Shown one piece after another: positions 1-5,094 of a DNA stretch of 8,075 nt. Numbering within the stretch: position 1 is the stretch's first letter; every line of letters starts with the position of its first letter. The stretch is from positions 1-8,075 of the forward strand of contig CAXTMA010000196.1 of assembly GCA_964245015.1 (NCBI GenBank), written 5' to 3'. The stretch comes from RH-AL1 sp964245015. Its GTDB lineage: Bacteria; Pseudomonadota; Alphaproteobacteria; Rhizobiales; Beijerinckiaceae. The notes under the pieces are model-generated. The model ran no database searches, was not told the DNA's origin, and was given only the letters and a program-made list of their open reading frames with translations. A program made the position numbers and the translations under genes.

Positions 1-1685
1 GCGGCGGTGTGGTAGCCGTAGGTGCCGGGCACCGCCTGGGGCTCGTCCATCAGCACCAGGAACAGGTATTTCGGGTGGTCGGCCGGCAGGATCGCCATGA
101 AGGTGGTGAACACCTTGTCGTGGTCGTAGTGCCCGTGGACGAGCTTGTCGGCCGTGCCGGTCTTGCCGCCGATGAAGTAGCCGGGGATGTTGGCGTTGCG
201 CGCCGAGCCGACCTCGGCGTTGAGGCGCATGAGGTAGCGCAGCGACTCCGACACTTCCGGGCGCACGACCCGGTCGGCGTGGGCGCGGGCATCGGCCTCG
301 TCGCGCTTGAGGAAGGTGGGGGTGATGAGCTGGCCGCCGTTGACCAGCCCGCCCACCGCCATCAGCGCCTGCAGCGGCGCCACGTTGAGGCCCTGGCCGA
401 AGGCGATGGTGATGGTGTTGAGTTCGCTCCAGTGCTTGGGCACCAGCGGCTCGGCCGATTCCGGCAGCTCGGTGCGCAGGCGGGTCAGCTGCCCCATCTT
501 GCGCAAAAAGGCCTGGTGGCCGGGCACGCCGACCATCATCGCCATCCGCGCCGTGCCGATGTTGGAGGAGTGCACGAACACCTCCGGCACGCTCAGCATG
601 CGGCGCTCGGGGTGGAAGTCGTGGATGGTGAAGCGGCCGAAGCGCAGCACGTCGCGGGCATCGAGCTGCGAGCGCAGCGTCACCTTGTTGGCCTCCAGCG
701 CCATCGCGATCGAGATCGCCTTGAAGGTCGAGCCCATCTCGTAGACGCCGACCGACAGCCGGTTGATGTTGTTGGGGTTGAGCGCGTCGGCCGGCTGGTT
801 GGGGTCGAAGTCCGGCAGGGAGGCCATCGCCACCACCTCGCCGGTGTTGACGTCGAGGATGGCGGCGGCGCCCGACTTCGCCTTGAAGTGCTCGATGCCC
901 TTGGCCAGCTCATCGCGCACGGCATAGGTCGCGCGCAGGTCGAGCGAGGTCACCAGCGGCTTGAGGTCGGTCGCCGCGACCTTGAAGCCCATGCCGGTCA
1001 GGTCGGAATAGCCCTGTGTGTCGATGTACTTTTCCAGGCCGGAGATGCCGACGCCGTCGAGGTTGGCGAAGCCCAGCACGTGGGCGGCGATCGGCCCGTT
1101 GGGATAGACGCGCTTGTTTTCGGGCAGGAAGCCGACGCCGGGCAGGCCGAGGTGGAACACCTCCTGCTGCTCCTTGGAGCTGACCGCCCGCTTGACCCAG
1201 ACGAAGCCCTTGCGCGAGCCGAGCTTGCGGCGCAGCTCGGCGGCGTTGACGTCGGGCAGGGCGGCGGTGAGCAGCTCCACCGCCTCGTCCTTGTCGACGA
1301 GGCGGCGCGGCTCGGCGAAGATGCTCATCACCTTGATGTCGGTGGCCAGCACCTCGCCGTTGCGGTCGAGGATGTCGGGGCGGGCGGCGGCAACCTGGTC
1401 GGAGCCGGCGACGCGCACGGTTTCGGCGGCGTCCGGCTTCAGCCCGAAGGCGACGAGGCGGACGAGGATGGTGGCGAACAGAAGGGCGAACAGGGCGGCG
1501 ACGAGCCGGGTGCGTCCGGCAGTCTTGTCGAGCCTCGCTTCGAACAGGCGCTTGATGAAGGCGAGCGGGCTCAGCCGTCGGCCGGGGCTCATGGGACTTG
1601 CGTCGACCGCCGCGCCCTGCCGGTCGAACTCCTGGTCGCCGGATGGATCCGCAAGGCCGCCCGCTTCGTGGCTTTCCACCGTCAT
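1..1685 (-). CDS. ftsI: Septal peptidoglycan transpeptidase FtsI (PBP3), 3' end cut by window edge
   Basis: This is the class B penicillin-binding protein that cross-links septal peptidoglycan in the periplasm as part of the FtsQLB-FtsWI divisome core. 561 codons are visible and the frame is still open at base 1. Families of this type run to roughly 580-600 residues, so only a short C-terminal piece should be missing. A cytoplasmic N-terminus of about 60 residues is followed by one membrane segment (about 61-82), a PBP dimerisation/pedestal region (about 90-250) and the transpeptidase domain. All three active-site motifs are present: S319-T-F-K, S373-S-N and K508-T-G-T. The ATG at 1683-1685 overlaps the ftsL stop as ATGA and has no strong ribosome binding site, so translation probably depends on coupling to ftsL. 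A second in-frame ATG at 1590-1592 (Met32) would still keep the membrane anchor. Identification is firm from the motifs and the gene order. Confidence 0.96.
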   Translation of the reverse strand, partial: MTVESHEAGGLADPSGDQEFDRQGAAVDASPMSPGRRLSPLAFIKRLFEARLDKTAGRTRLVAALFALLFATILVRLVAFGLKPDAAETVRVAGSDQVAAARPDILDRNGEVLATDIKVMSIFAEPRRLVDKDEAVELLTAALPDVNAAELRRKLGSRKGFVWVKRAVSSKEQQEVFHLGLPGVGFLPENKRVYPNGPIAAHVLGFANLDGVGISGLEKYIDTQGYSDLTGMGFKVAATDLKPLVTSLDLRATYAVRDELAKGIEHFKAKSGAAAILDVNTGEVVAMASLPDFDPNQPADALNPNNINRLSVGVYEMGSTFKAISIAMALEANKVTLRSQLDARDVLRFGRFTIHDFHPERRMLSVPEVFVHSSNIGTARMAMMVGVPGHQAFLRKMGQLTRLRTELPESAEPLVPKHWSELNTITIAFGQGLNVAPLQALMAVGGLVNGGQLITPTFLKRDEADARAHADRVVRPEVSESLRYLMRLNAEVGSARNANIPGYFIGGKTGTADKLVHGHYDHDKVFTTFMAILPADHPKYLFLVLMDEPQAVPGTYGYHTA

Positions 1686-2092
1686 CTCGCGGCTTTCCCG
1701 GTCGGTGTCGCGCCGGCGGACGGCGTGGTGCCGGCGACCGCGGCATCGCCGGGCGTGTTGGTCGGTTCGCCCAGGCCGAGGTCTTCGAGCTTGCGGCCGA
1801 TCACGTCGCCGCGCTGCGCCTTGTCGGGCAGGGCCTCCGCCTTGACGATCTGGTCGAGCTTGAGGGGCTGCAGGTCGGTCAGCTTCTCGGTCAGGGCCTG
1901 GATCCGCTCGGGACGGGTCAGGTTGGCCCAGTCGGCGCGCAGGATGCCGATGCGGTCCTGCTCGCCCTTGATCTCCGTCTTCAGCCGCGCCACCGTTTCG
2001 GCGCGGAACATGGTCTGGTACTTGATCGAGTAGGCGTAGATCGCGGACGCGACCAGGGCGGCGATGGCCGCGAGGTTGAGCAGGCGGATCAA
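1682..2092 (-). CDS. ftsL: Cell division protein FtsL
   Basis: This is a small bitopic inner-membrane protein that in known systems pairs with FtsB and FtsQ and activates FtsWI at the septum. The 136-residue product has a very short cytoplasmic N-terminus, one hydrophobic helix at about residues 3-22, then a heptad-like stretch (about 30-75, rich in E, K, R, L and I) expected to form the periplasmic coiled coil. A Pro/Gly/Ala/Thr-rich tail follows, from about 110. FtsL is poorly conserved, so the call rests on size, topology and position between rsmH and ftsI. The start is TTG at 2090-2092: the next in-frame ATG lies beyond the membrane helix and would delete the anchor, and the TTG has a good purine-rich site upstream. 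The start overlaps the rsmH stop (TTGA) and the stop overlaps the ftsI start (ATGA). The rare start codon may keep its level low relative to its neighbours; that is inference. Confidence 0.9.
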   Translation of the reverse strand: MIRLLNLAAIAALVASAIYAYSIKYQTMFRAETVARLKTEIKGEQDRIGILRADWANLTRPERIQALTEKLTDLQPLKLDQIVKAEALPDKAQRGDVIGRKLEDLGLGEPTNTPGDAAVAGTTPSAGATPTGKAAR

Positions 2093-3282
2093 CGGCTGGT
2101 CCCTTCCCGGCCCTTGTCGCGCCCCTTATCGCGCCCTTTGCGTGCGCCGGGCTTGCCCGCGGGGAGCGTGCCGGCCGGAGAGGCCAAGCTGCTTGGCGAA
2201 ACTAGACCGCCCGGTGAGGCCAAGCCGCGCAGCGCCGGCTCGACCGGCAGCGCCGGCGCGCCCGTGCGGGTGCCGTGCCGCAGCTTGGCCGAGCGCGCCC
2301 GCGGGTTGGCTGCGCATTCCGCCTCGCTGGGGACAACCGGCTGACCCTTGGGCAGGGTGAAGCTCGGGTCGATTGCCGCCGGCTCGCCGGGCAGCCGCCG
2401 GCCGGGAGCCTCGCCCTTGCCGGAGCGGCGAGCGAAGAACTGCTTGACGATGCGGTCTTCCAGGGAATGGAAGGTCACCACGGCGAGCCGGCCGCCCGGC
2501 TTCAGCAACCGCTCGGCGGCCGACAGCGCCGACACCAGTTCGCCGAGCTCGTCGTTGACGGCGATGCGCAGCGCCTGGAAGGCGCGCGTCGCCGGGTGGA
2601 TGTCGGTCGGCTTGTGCGGCACGATTCGGGCGATCAGGCCGGCCAGCGCGGCGGTGGTGCGAAACGGCGCGGCCGTGCGGTCCATCACGATCGCGCGGGC
2701 GATGCGGCGCGACAGCCGTTCCTCGCCGTAATGGTAGAAAACGTTGGCCAGCTCGTCCGCCCCGAGCGTGTTGACGAGGTCGGCGGCGGTCGGCCCGCCG
2801 GCTTCGGCGCCCATGCGCATGTCGAGCGGCCCGTCGCGTCGGAACGAGAAGCCGCGTTCGGCCTCGTCGAGCTGCATGGACGACACGCCGATGTCGAGGA
2901 CGATGCCGTCGAAAGGCGCGAGCGACGCCGCGACCGCTTCCATGGCGCCGAAGCGCGCCTCGACCAGCCGGAGGCGGGCGCCGTAGCCGGCGGCAAGAAC
3001 CGCGCCGCCGCGCACGGCGACGGGGTCGCGGTCGAGGGCGAGCACGCGGATGCCGGGATGGCTGTCCAGGATCGCGGCCGTGTAGCCCCCGGCGCCGAAG
3101 GTGGCATCAAGGAACAGGCCGGCGCCCGCCGACGTGCCGCCGCCAAGCGTGGCGGCGACGGCCTCGTCGCGGAGCACGGGCGTGTGGCGGAGGACGGAAG
3201 CGGAGCGGAGCACGGGAATGTCGCGGGCCGGTCCGCCAGCGACGCCCCGATCCGTCGGATCGGAGCCGCCGCCGCCCGTCAT
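2089..3282 (-). CDS. rsmH: 16S rRNA (cytosine1402-N4)-methyltransferase RsmH (MraW), with repeat-bearing ends
   Basis: This enzyme is an S-adenosylmethionine-dependent methyltransferase that modifies the N4 position of C1402 in the ribosomal P site. It is usually the second gene of the dcw cluster, after mraZ. The 397-residue product shows the SAM-binding loop DATFGAGGYT (59-68), the acidic strand end LALDRD (81-86), DIGVSSMQLD (130-139), the SFRRDGPLDMRM block (146-157) and KPGGRLAVVTFHSLEDRIVK (261-280). The core ends near residue 340. The ATG at 3280-3282 is chosen because GGAG sits 7 bases upstream and because GGPAR-x-x-PVL near the N-terminus is typical of the family. The open frame continues to about 3840, but that stretch has much poorer third-position GC and no family similarity. 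Oddities: three 6-residue repeats at 21-38, three more at 354-371, and three KGRD/E units at 382-393. The family normally has about 300-340 residues, so the tail of about 50 residues is extra. Confidence 0.95.
   Translation of the reverse strand: MTGGGGSDPTDRGVAGGPARDIPVLRSASVLRHTPVLRDEAVAATLGGGTSAGAGLFLDATFGAGGYTAAILDSHPGIRVLALDRDPVAVRGGAVLAAGYGARLRLVEARFGAMEAVAASLAPFDGIVLDIGVSSMQLDEAERGFSFRRDGPLDMRMGAEAGGPTAADLVNTLGADELANVFYHYGEERLSRRIARAIVMDRTAAPFRTTAALAGLIARIVPHKPTDIHPATRAFQALRIAVNDELGELVSALSAAERLLKPGGRLAVVTFHSLEDRIVKQFFARRSGKGEAPGRRLPGEPAAIDPSFTLPKGQPVVPSEAECAANPRARSAKLRHGTRTGAPALPVEPALRGLASPGGLVSPSSLASPAGTLPAGKPGARKGRDKGRDKGREGTSR
2100..2107 (-). promoter_or_regulatory. Ribosome binding site of ftsL
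   Basis: GGAAGGGA lies 7 bases before the TTG start at 2092 and inside the last codons of rsmH. It supports the TTG start, which would otherwise be a weak choice. Confidence 0.6.
2104..2139 (-). repeat. Three 12-nt units at the rsmH C-terminus (KGRD-KGRD-KGRE)
   Basis: The units in coding sense are AAAGGGCGCGAT, AAGGGGCGCGAC and AAGGGCCGGGAA (residues 382-393). They form a strongly basic tail just before the stop. Each unit begins with a purine run resembling a ribosome binding site, and the last unit overlaps the start of the real ftsL site. Confidence 0.8.
2170..2223 (-). repeat. Three degenerate 18-nt units in the rsmH C-terminal tail
   Basis: The units encode LASPGG, LVSPSS and LASPAG (residues 354-371). 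The first and third share TTGGCCTC and CCGG blocks at the DNA level, while the middle unit has diverged. Codons here (TTG, CTA, TCA, TCT, GTT, CCA) are unlike the C/G-ending codons of the catalytic core. The tract lies in a proline/alanine/serine/glycine-rich region beyond the conserved domain. Confidence 0.7.
3169..3222 (-). repeat. Three tandem 18-nt units in the rsmH N-terminus
   Basis: In the coding direction the units are GACATTCCCGTGCTCCGC (3222-3205), TCCGCTTCCGTCCTCCGC (3204-3187) and CACACGCCCGTGCTCCGC (3186-3169). They encode DIPVLR, SASVLR and HTPVLR (residues 21-38). Units 1 and 3 agree at 15 of 18 bases; unit 2 agrees with unit 1 at 12 of 18. RsmH proteins normally have a single [H/x]-x-PVL motif here before the [D/E]E-x-[V/L] helix, so two units look like added copies. 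The array is in frame and leaves the catalytic core intact. Confidence 0.85.
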
Positions 3283-3294
3283 TCCCGTGCTCCG
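3206..3294 (-). promoter_or_regulatory. Inverted repeat covering the rsmH ribosome binding site and start codon
   Basis: On the minus strand the arm at 3294-3280 reads CGGAGCACGGGAATG, which contains the GGAG ribosome binding site and the ATG start. Its exact reverse complement CATTCCCGTGCTCCG lies 59 nt downstream at 3220-3206, inside the first N-terminal repeat unit. This is a perfect 15-bp stem. The third repeat unit (3180-3170) offers an alternative 11-bp partner for the CGGAGCACGGG part. The loop of the long stem holds its own 7-bp hairpin, CCGATCC-GTC-GGATCGG (3247-3263). The pairing is seen directly; any effect on translation is inferred. Confidence 0.6.
3290..3293 (-). promoter_or_regulatory. 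Ribosome binding site of rsmH
   Basis: GGAG lies 7 bases before the ATG at 3282 on the minus strand. It decides this start over the long upstream open frame and over internal GTG codons, which have no comparable site. Confidence 0.7.
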
Positions 3295-3328
3295 GGAGGA
3301 AGCGGCGAGCGTGCCGCATCCTGGAACC

Positions 3329-3395
3329 GGATCGGATCCCGCACGCGCTGGCGAAGCGTGGCCTCTTCGCCGTCCGTGCGGATCCGCTCCGATCC
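3329..3395. repeat. Composite imperfect palindrome in the rsmH leader
   Basis: Arms in plus coordinates: GGATC (3329-3333) pairs with GATCC (3391-3395). GGATCC (3334-3339) pairs with GGATCC (3380-3385) across a 5-base bulge. After one bulged C, GCACG (3341-3345) pairs with CGTGC (3375-3379). An inner stem, GGCGAAG (3350-3356) with CTTCGCC (3365-3371), closes an 8-base loop. About 23 pairs form over 67 nt. If the rsmH transcript starts upstream, this would be a leader hairpin ending about 47 nt before the start codon. Confidence 0.6.
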
Positions 3396-3440
3396 CTGGA
3401 CCTGTTGCAGCCTTTTCGCCGGCATCTCCCGCGGTGGCGA

Positions 3441-3474
3441 ACGCAGGCCGGCCGAGGCTTGGACGCAGGCCGGC
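3441..3474. repeat. 12-bp direct repeat ACGCAGGCCGGC
   Basis: Identical copies lie at 3441-3452 and 3463-3474, a period of 22 bp. The period is close to two DNA helical turns and is not a multiple of three. That fits non-coding DNA, possibly a paired binding site on one face of the helix; no protein can be named. Confidence 0.4.
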
Positions 3475-3595
3475 GCGAACTTCCCGATAGCCGAGGCAGA
3501 TACGACGCGACGCCCGAGGGCGCCCGACGGACCGAAAAGGAAAAGCAAACGCGTGACGCCAAACCTCCCGCGTCGCCCGGCCGCCGAGGGGCGTA

Positions 3596-3657
3596 CGTTC
3601 GACCACCGTAGCTGCACCGACCACAGCTTCGATGGTCGCAGCGTTGGCGGTCGAACG
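3596..3657. repeat. Second composite palindrome in the divergent region
   Basis: The outer perfect stem is CGTTCGACC (3596-3604) with GGTCGAACG (3649-3657). A partly pairable internal loop follows, then GCTGC (3611-3615) with GCAGC (3638-3642), a 3-base bulge, and GACCA (3619-3623) with TGGTC (3633-3637) closing a 9-base loop. This gives 19 Watson-Crick pairs plus possible extras in the internal loop. It could be a structured RNA segment on either strand or an extended operator. I do not recognise it as a known RNA family. Confidence 0.55.
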
Positions 3658-3917
3658 GGCTCCAAAGCCCGGACGAGAACCGAGACTCGACAAAGCCTCG
3701 CCGATTGAACGTTCGGTGCCGGCAGCGCCCAAAGACTTGCTTGGGGACCGGCGCGGGAGTGCATTGGGTATCATGCGATGGGGCGTGAAGCAATCGATCG
3801 GCCCCGTCGCGCACCATGCGCGCCGGCCGCCTGCCATCAAGCCCCAACGAGGTTAAGAAGTGGTTTCCGCGCGGCGCCGGCTGGGGAACACGGGCGGCCG
3901 CTGCGACGGCCGGCGCG

Positions 3918-3946
3918 TTGACTCATCTTCGTGGCATCTTTACGAC
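3918..3946 (+). promoter_or_regulatory. Possible sigma-70-type promoter for the dehydrogenase gene
   Basis: TTGACT, a 17-base spacer and TACGAC are present. The -35 is a 5 of 6 match; the -10 is only 3 of 6. An 8-bp inverted repeat GCGCCGGC/GCCGGCGC (3874-3881 and 3909-3916) ends just upstream of the -35. A start near 3953 would leave a leader of about 265 nt before the ATG, so this is tentative. Confidence 0.25.
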
Positions 3947-4166
3947 CGTCCTTCCATCGTTCCACGCAAACGACGCCGTTGCGTCCCGCACGGCCGGTAT
4001 GGCGTCCTCGCTTGGCAGGGGATCGGTTTGTCGGGTGATGTTTGCGCGTCGCGCGCGCCCTCGCCGCGAGACCCGTGCGTCCCACGCGCATTCACCATGC
4101 CGGCCGGTCTGCCGATTTCCGCATTGTTTCGAGAGAAGCTTTGCGTCAACCAGGTTTTCCGCAACA

Positions 4167-4192
4167 GGCCGAGAGCGCCGAGCGCATCGGCC
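4167..4192 (+). repeat. Leader hairpin upstream of the dehydrogenase start
   Basis: GGCCGA (4167-4172) pairs with TCGGCC (4187-4192). An inner GCGC (4175-4178) and GCGC (4182-4185) close a 3-base loop, giving about 10 pairs. It ends 26 nt before the ATG at 4219, which lacks a strong ribosome binding site. It may be incidental in this GC-rich DNA. Confidence 0.35.
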
Positions 4193-4218
4193 GGGGGCGG
4201 CGCAACACGGGCAGCTTG

Positions 4219-5094
4219 ATGAACATTTCCAAGGTGGGCGTGATCGGCGCCGGGCAGATGGGATCGGGCATCGCCCAGGTGTGCGCCCTGGCCGGCATCG
4301 AAGTCTTCCTCAACGACGTCACGGACGCGCGCACCCGCGGCGGCATCGAGGCGATCAGGTCGAGCTTCGGCAAGCTGGTGGAGCGCCGGCAGTTCGAGGC
4401 CGAGGCGGTGGAGGCCGCCATCGGGCGCATCGCGCCGGCTCCCGACCTCGCCACGTTGCACCAGTGCGACCTCGTCATCGAGGCCGCCTCGGAGAACGAG
4501 GAGGTGAAGAGGCGGATCTTCGGCATGGTGTGCCCGCACCTCAGGCCCGACGCGATGCTCGCCTCCAACACCTCGTCCATTTCCATCACCCGGCTCGCCG
4601 CCGCAACCGATCGTCCCGAGCGCTTCATCGGGATCCACTTCATGAATCCGGCGACCAAGATGCAGCTCGTCGAGCTGATCCGCGGCATCGCCACCGAGGA
4701 CGCCACATTTGAGCGGGCCAAGGCCTTCATCGCCCACCTCGGCAAGACGGCAACGGTTTCGGAGGACTTCCCGGCCTTCATCGTCAACCGCATCCTGCTG
4801 CCGATGATCAACGAGGCGATCTACACCCTCTACGAGGGCGTCGGCTCGGTGGAGGCGATCGACACGGCGATGAAGCTCGGCGCCAACCACCCGATGGGCC
4901 CGCTGACGCTGGCCGACTTCATCGGACTGGATACGCTGCTCTCGGTGATGCAGGTTCTGCACGAGGGTCTCGCCGATCCGAAGTACCGTCCGTGCCCGCT
5001 GCTGGTGAAGTACGTCGAGGCCGGCTGGCTCGGCCGCAAGACGCAGCGCGGCTTCTACGACTACCGCAGCGGCACGCCCATCCCGACCCGGTAG
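4219..5094 (+). CDS. hbd: 3-hydroxybutyryl-CoA dehydrogenase
   Basis: This enzyme catalyses reversible NAD(P)-dependent oxidation of (S)-3-hydroxybutyryl-CoA to acetoacetyl-CoA, in short-chain beta-oxidation and butanoate/polyhydroxybutyrate-linked carbon flow in the cytoplasm. The 291-residue product has the usual length of the stand-alone family. The Rossmann loop G10-A-G-Q-M-G15 is at the N-terminus. The catalytic positions keep the spacing of the mammalian short-chain enzyme: S119, H140 (in HFMNP), E152 and N190 (in AFIVNR). The C-terminal helical dimerisation domain runs from about 185 and ends with the typical GWLGRKTQRGFYDY block. The ATG at 4219 is chosen because the Rossmann strand begins at residue 5. 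The frame is open upstream to 4042, but that part resembles no family member. The ribosome binding site is weak (GGGCAG about 5 bases before). No electron-transfer flavoprotein or thiolase genes adjoin it here. The 3' end overlaps the flippase gene tail to tail. Confidence 0.93.
   Translation: MNISKVGVIGAGQMGSGIAQVCALAGIEVFLNDVTDARTRGGIEAIRSSFGKLVERRQFEAEAVEAAIGRIAPAPDLATLHQCDLVIEAASENEEVKRRIFGMVCPHLRPDAMLASNTSSISITRLAAATDRPERFIGIHFMNPATKMQLVELIRGIATEDATFERAKAFIAHLGKTATVSEDFPAFIVNRILLPMINEAIYTLYEGVGSVEAIDTAMKLGANHPMGPLTLADFIGLDTLLSVMQVLHEGLADPKYRPCPLLVKYVEAGWLGRKTQRGFYDYRSGTPIPTR

Larger units (their letters stand above)
3283..4218. other. 936-bp non-coding divergent region between rsmH and the dehydrogenase
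   Basis: No convincing gene is present on either strand. Open frames exist, including one continuous with rsmH up to about 3840, but their third-position GC is visibly lower than in neighbouring genes and their products show no recognisable family. I looked for mraZ, which usually precedes rsmH, and for conserved cores of RNase P RNA, SRP RNA and tmRNA, and found none. What can be seen: composite palindromes at 3329-3395 and 3596-3657, a 12-bp direct repeat at 3441-3474, small hairpins such as GGGCT-CCAA-AGCCC near 3658-3671 and CCCAA/TTGGG at 3728-3745, one promoter-like pair at 3918-3946, and a hairpin at 4167-4192. The region must contain the promoters of both the division operon and the dehydrogenase. 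Confidence 0.75.

Noticed and set aside
9..2033. A 674-codon plus-strand open frame opposite ftsI and ftsL
   Set aside because: It is a GC-rich antisense shadow. Its product is low-complexity (H, R, G, V, E, A) with no domain, while the minus strand encodes ftsI with all three transpeptidase motifs.
3500..3570. A rho-independent terminator from the GACGCCC-GAGGGCG pairing or the minus-strand T-rich stretch near 3535-3550
   Set aside because: The stem and the T-run are not adjacent in the right order for either strand.
3755..3785. MraZ-type TGGG repeat operator (TGGG at 3765 and again at 3779)
   Set aside because: Spacing is 10 bases with no third regular copy, and no mraZ is present; not enough for an operator.
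3283..3840. Extension of rsmH by about 186 residues at the N-terminus
   Set aside because: Third-position GC drops clearly compared with rsmH proper, no similarity to the family is seen, and an ATG with a ribosome binding site exists at 3282.
3283..4218. mraZ, RNase P RNA, SRP RNA or tmRNA in the gap
   Set aside because: I looked for the mraZ N-terminal pattern and the conserved core words of these RNAs on both strands and did not find them. A covariance search would be needed to exclude a divergent form.
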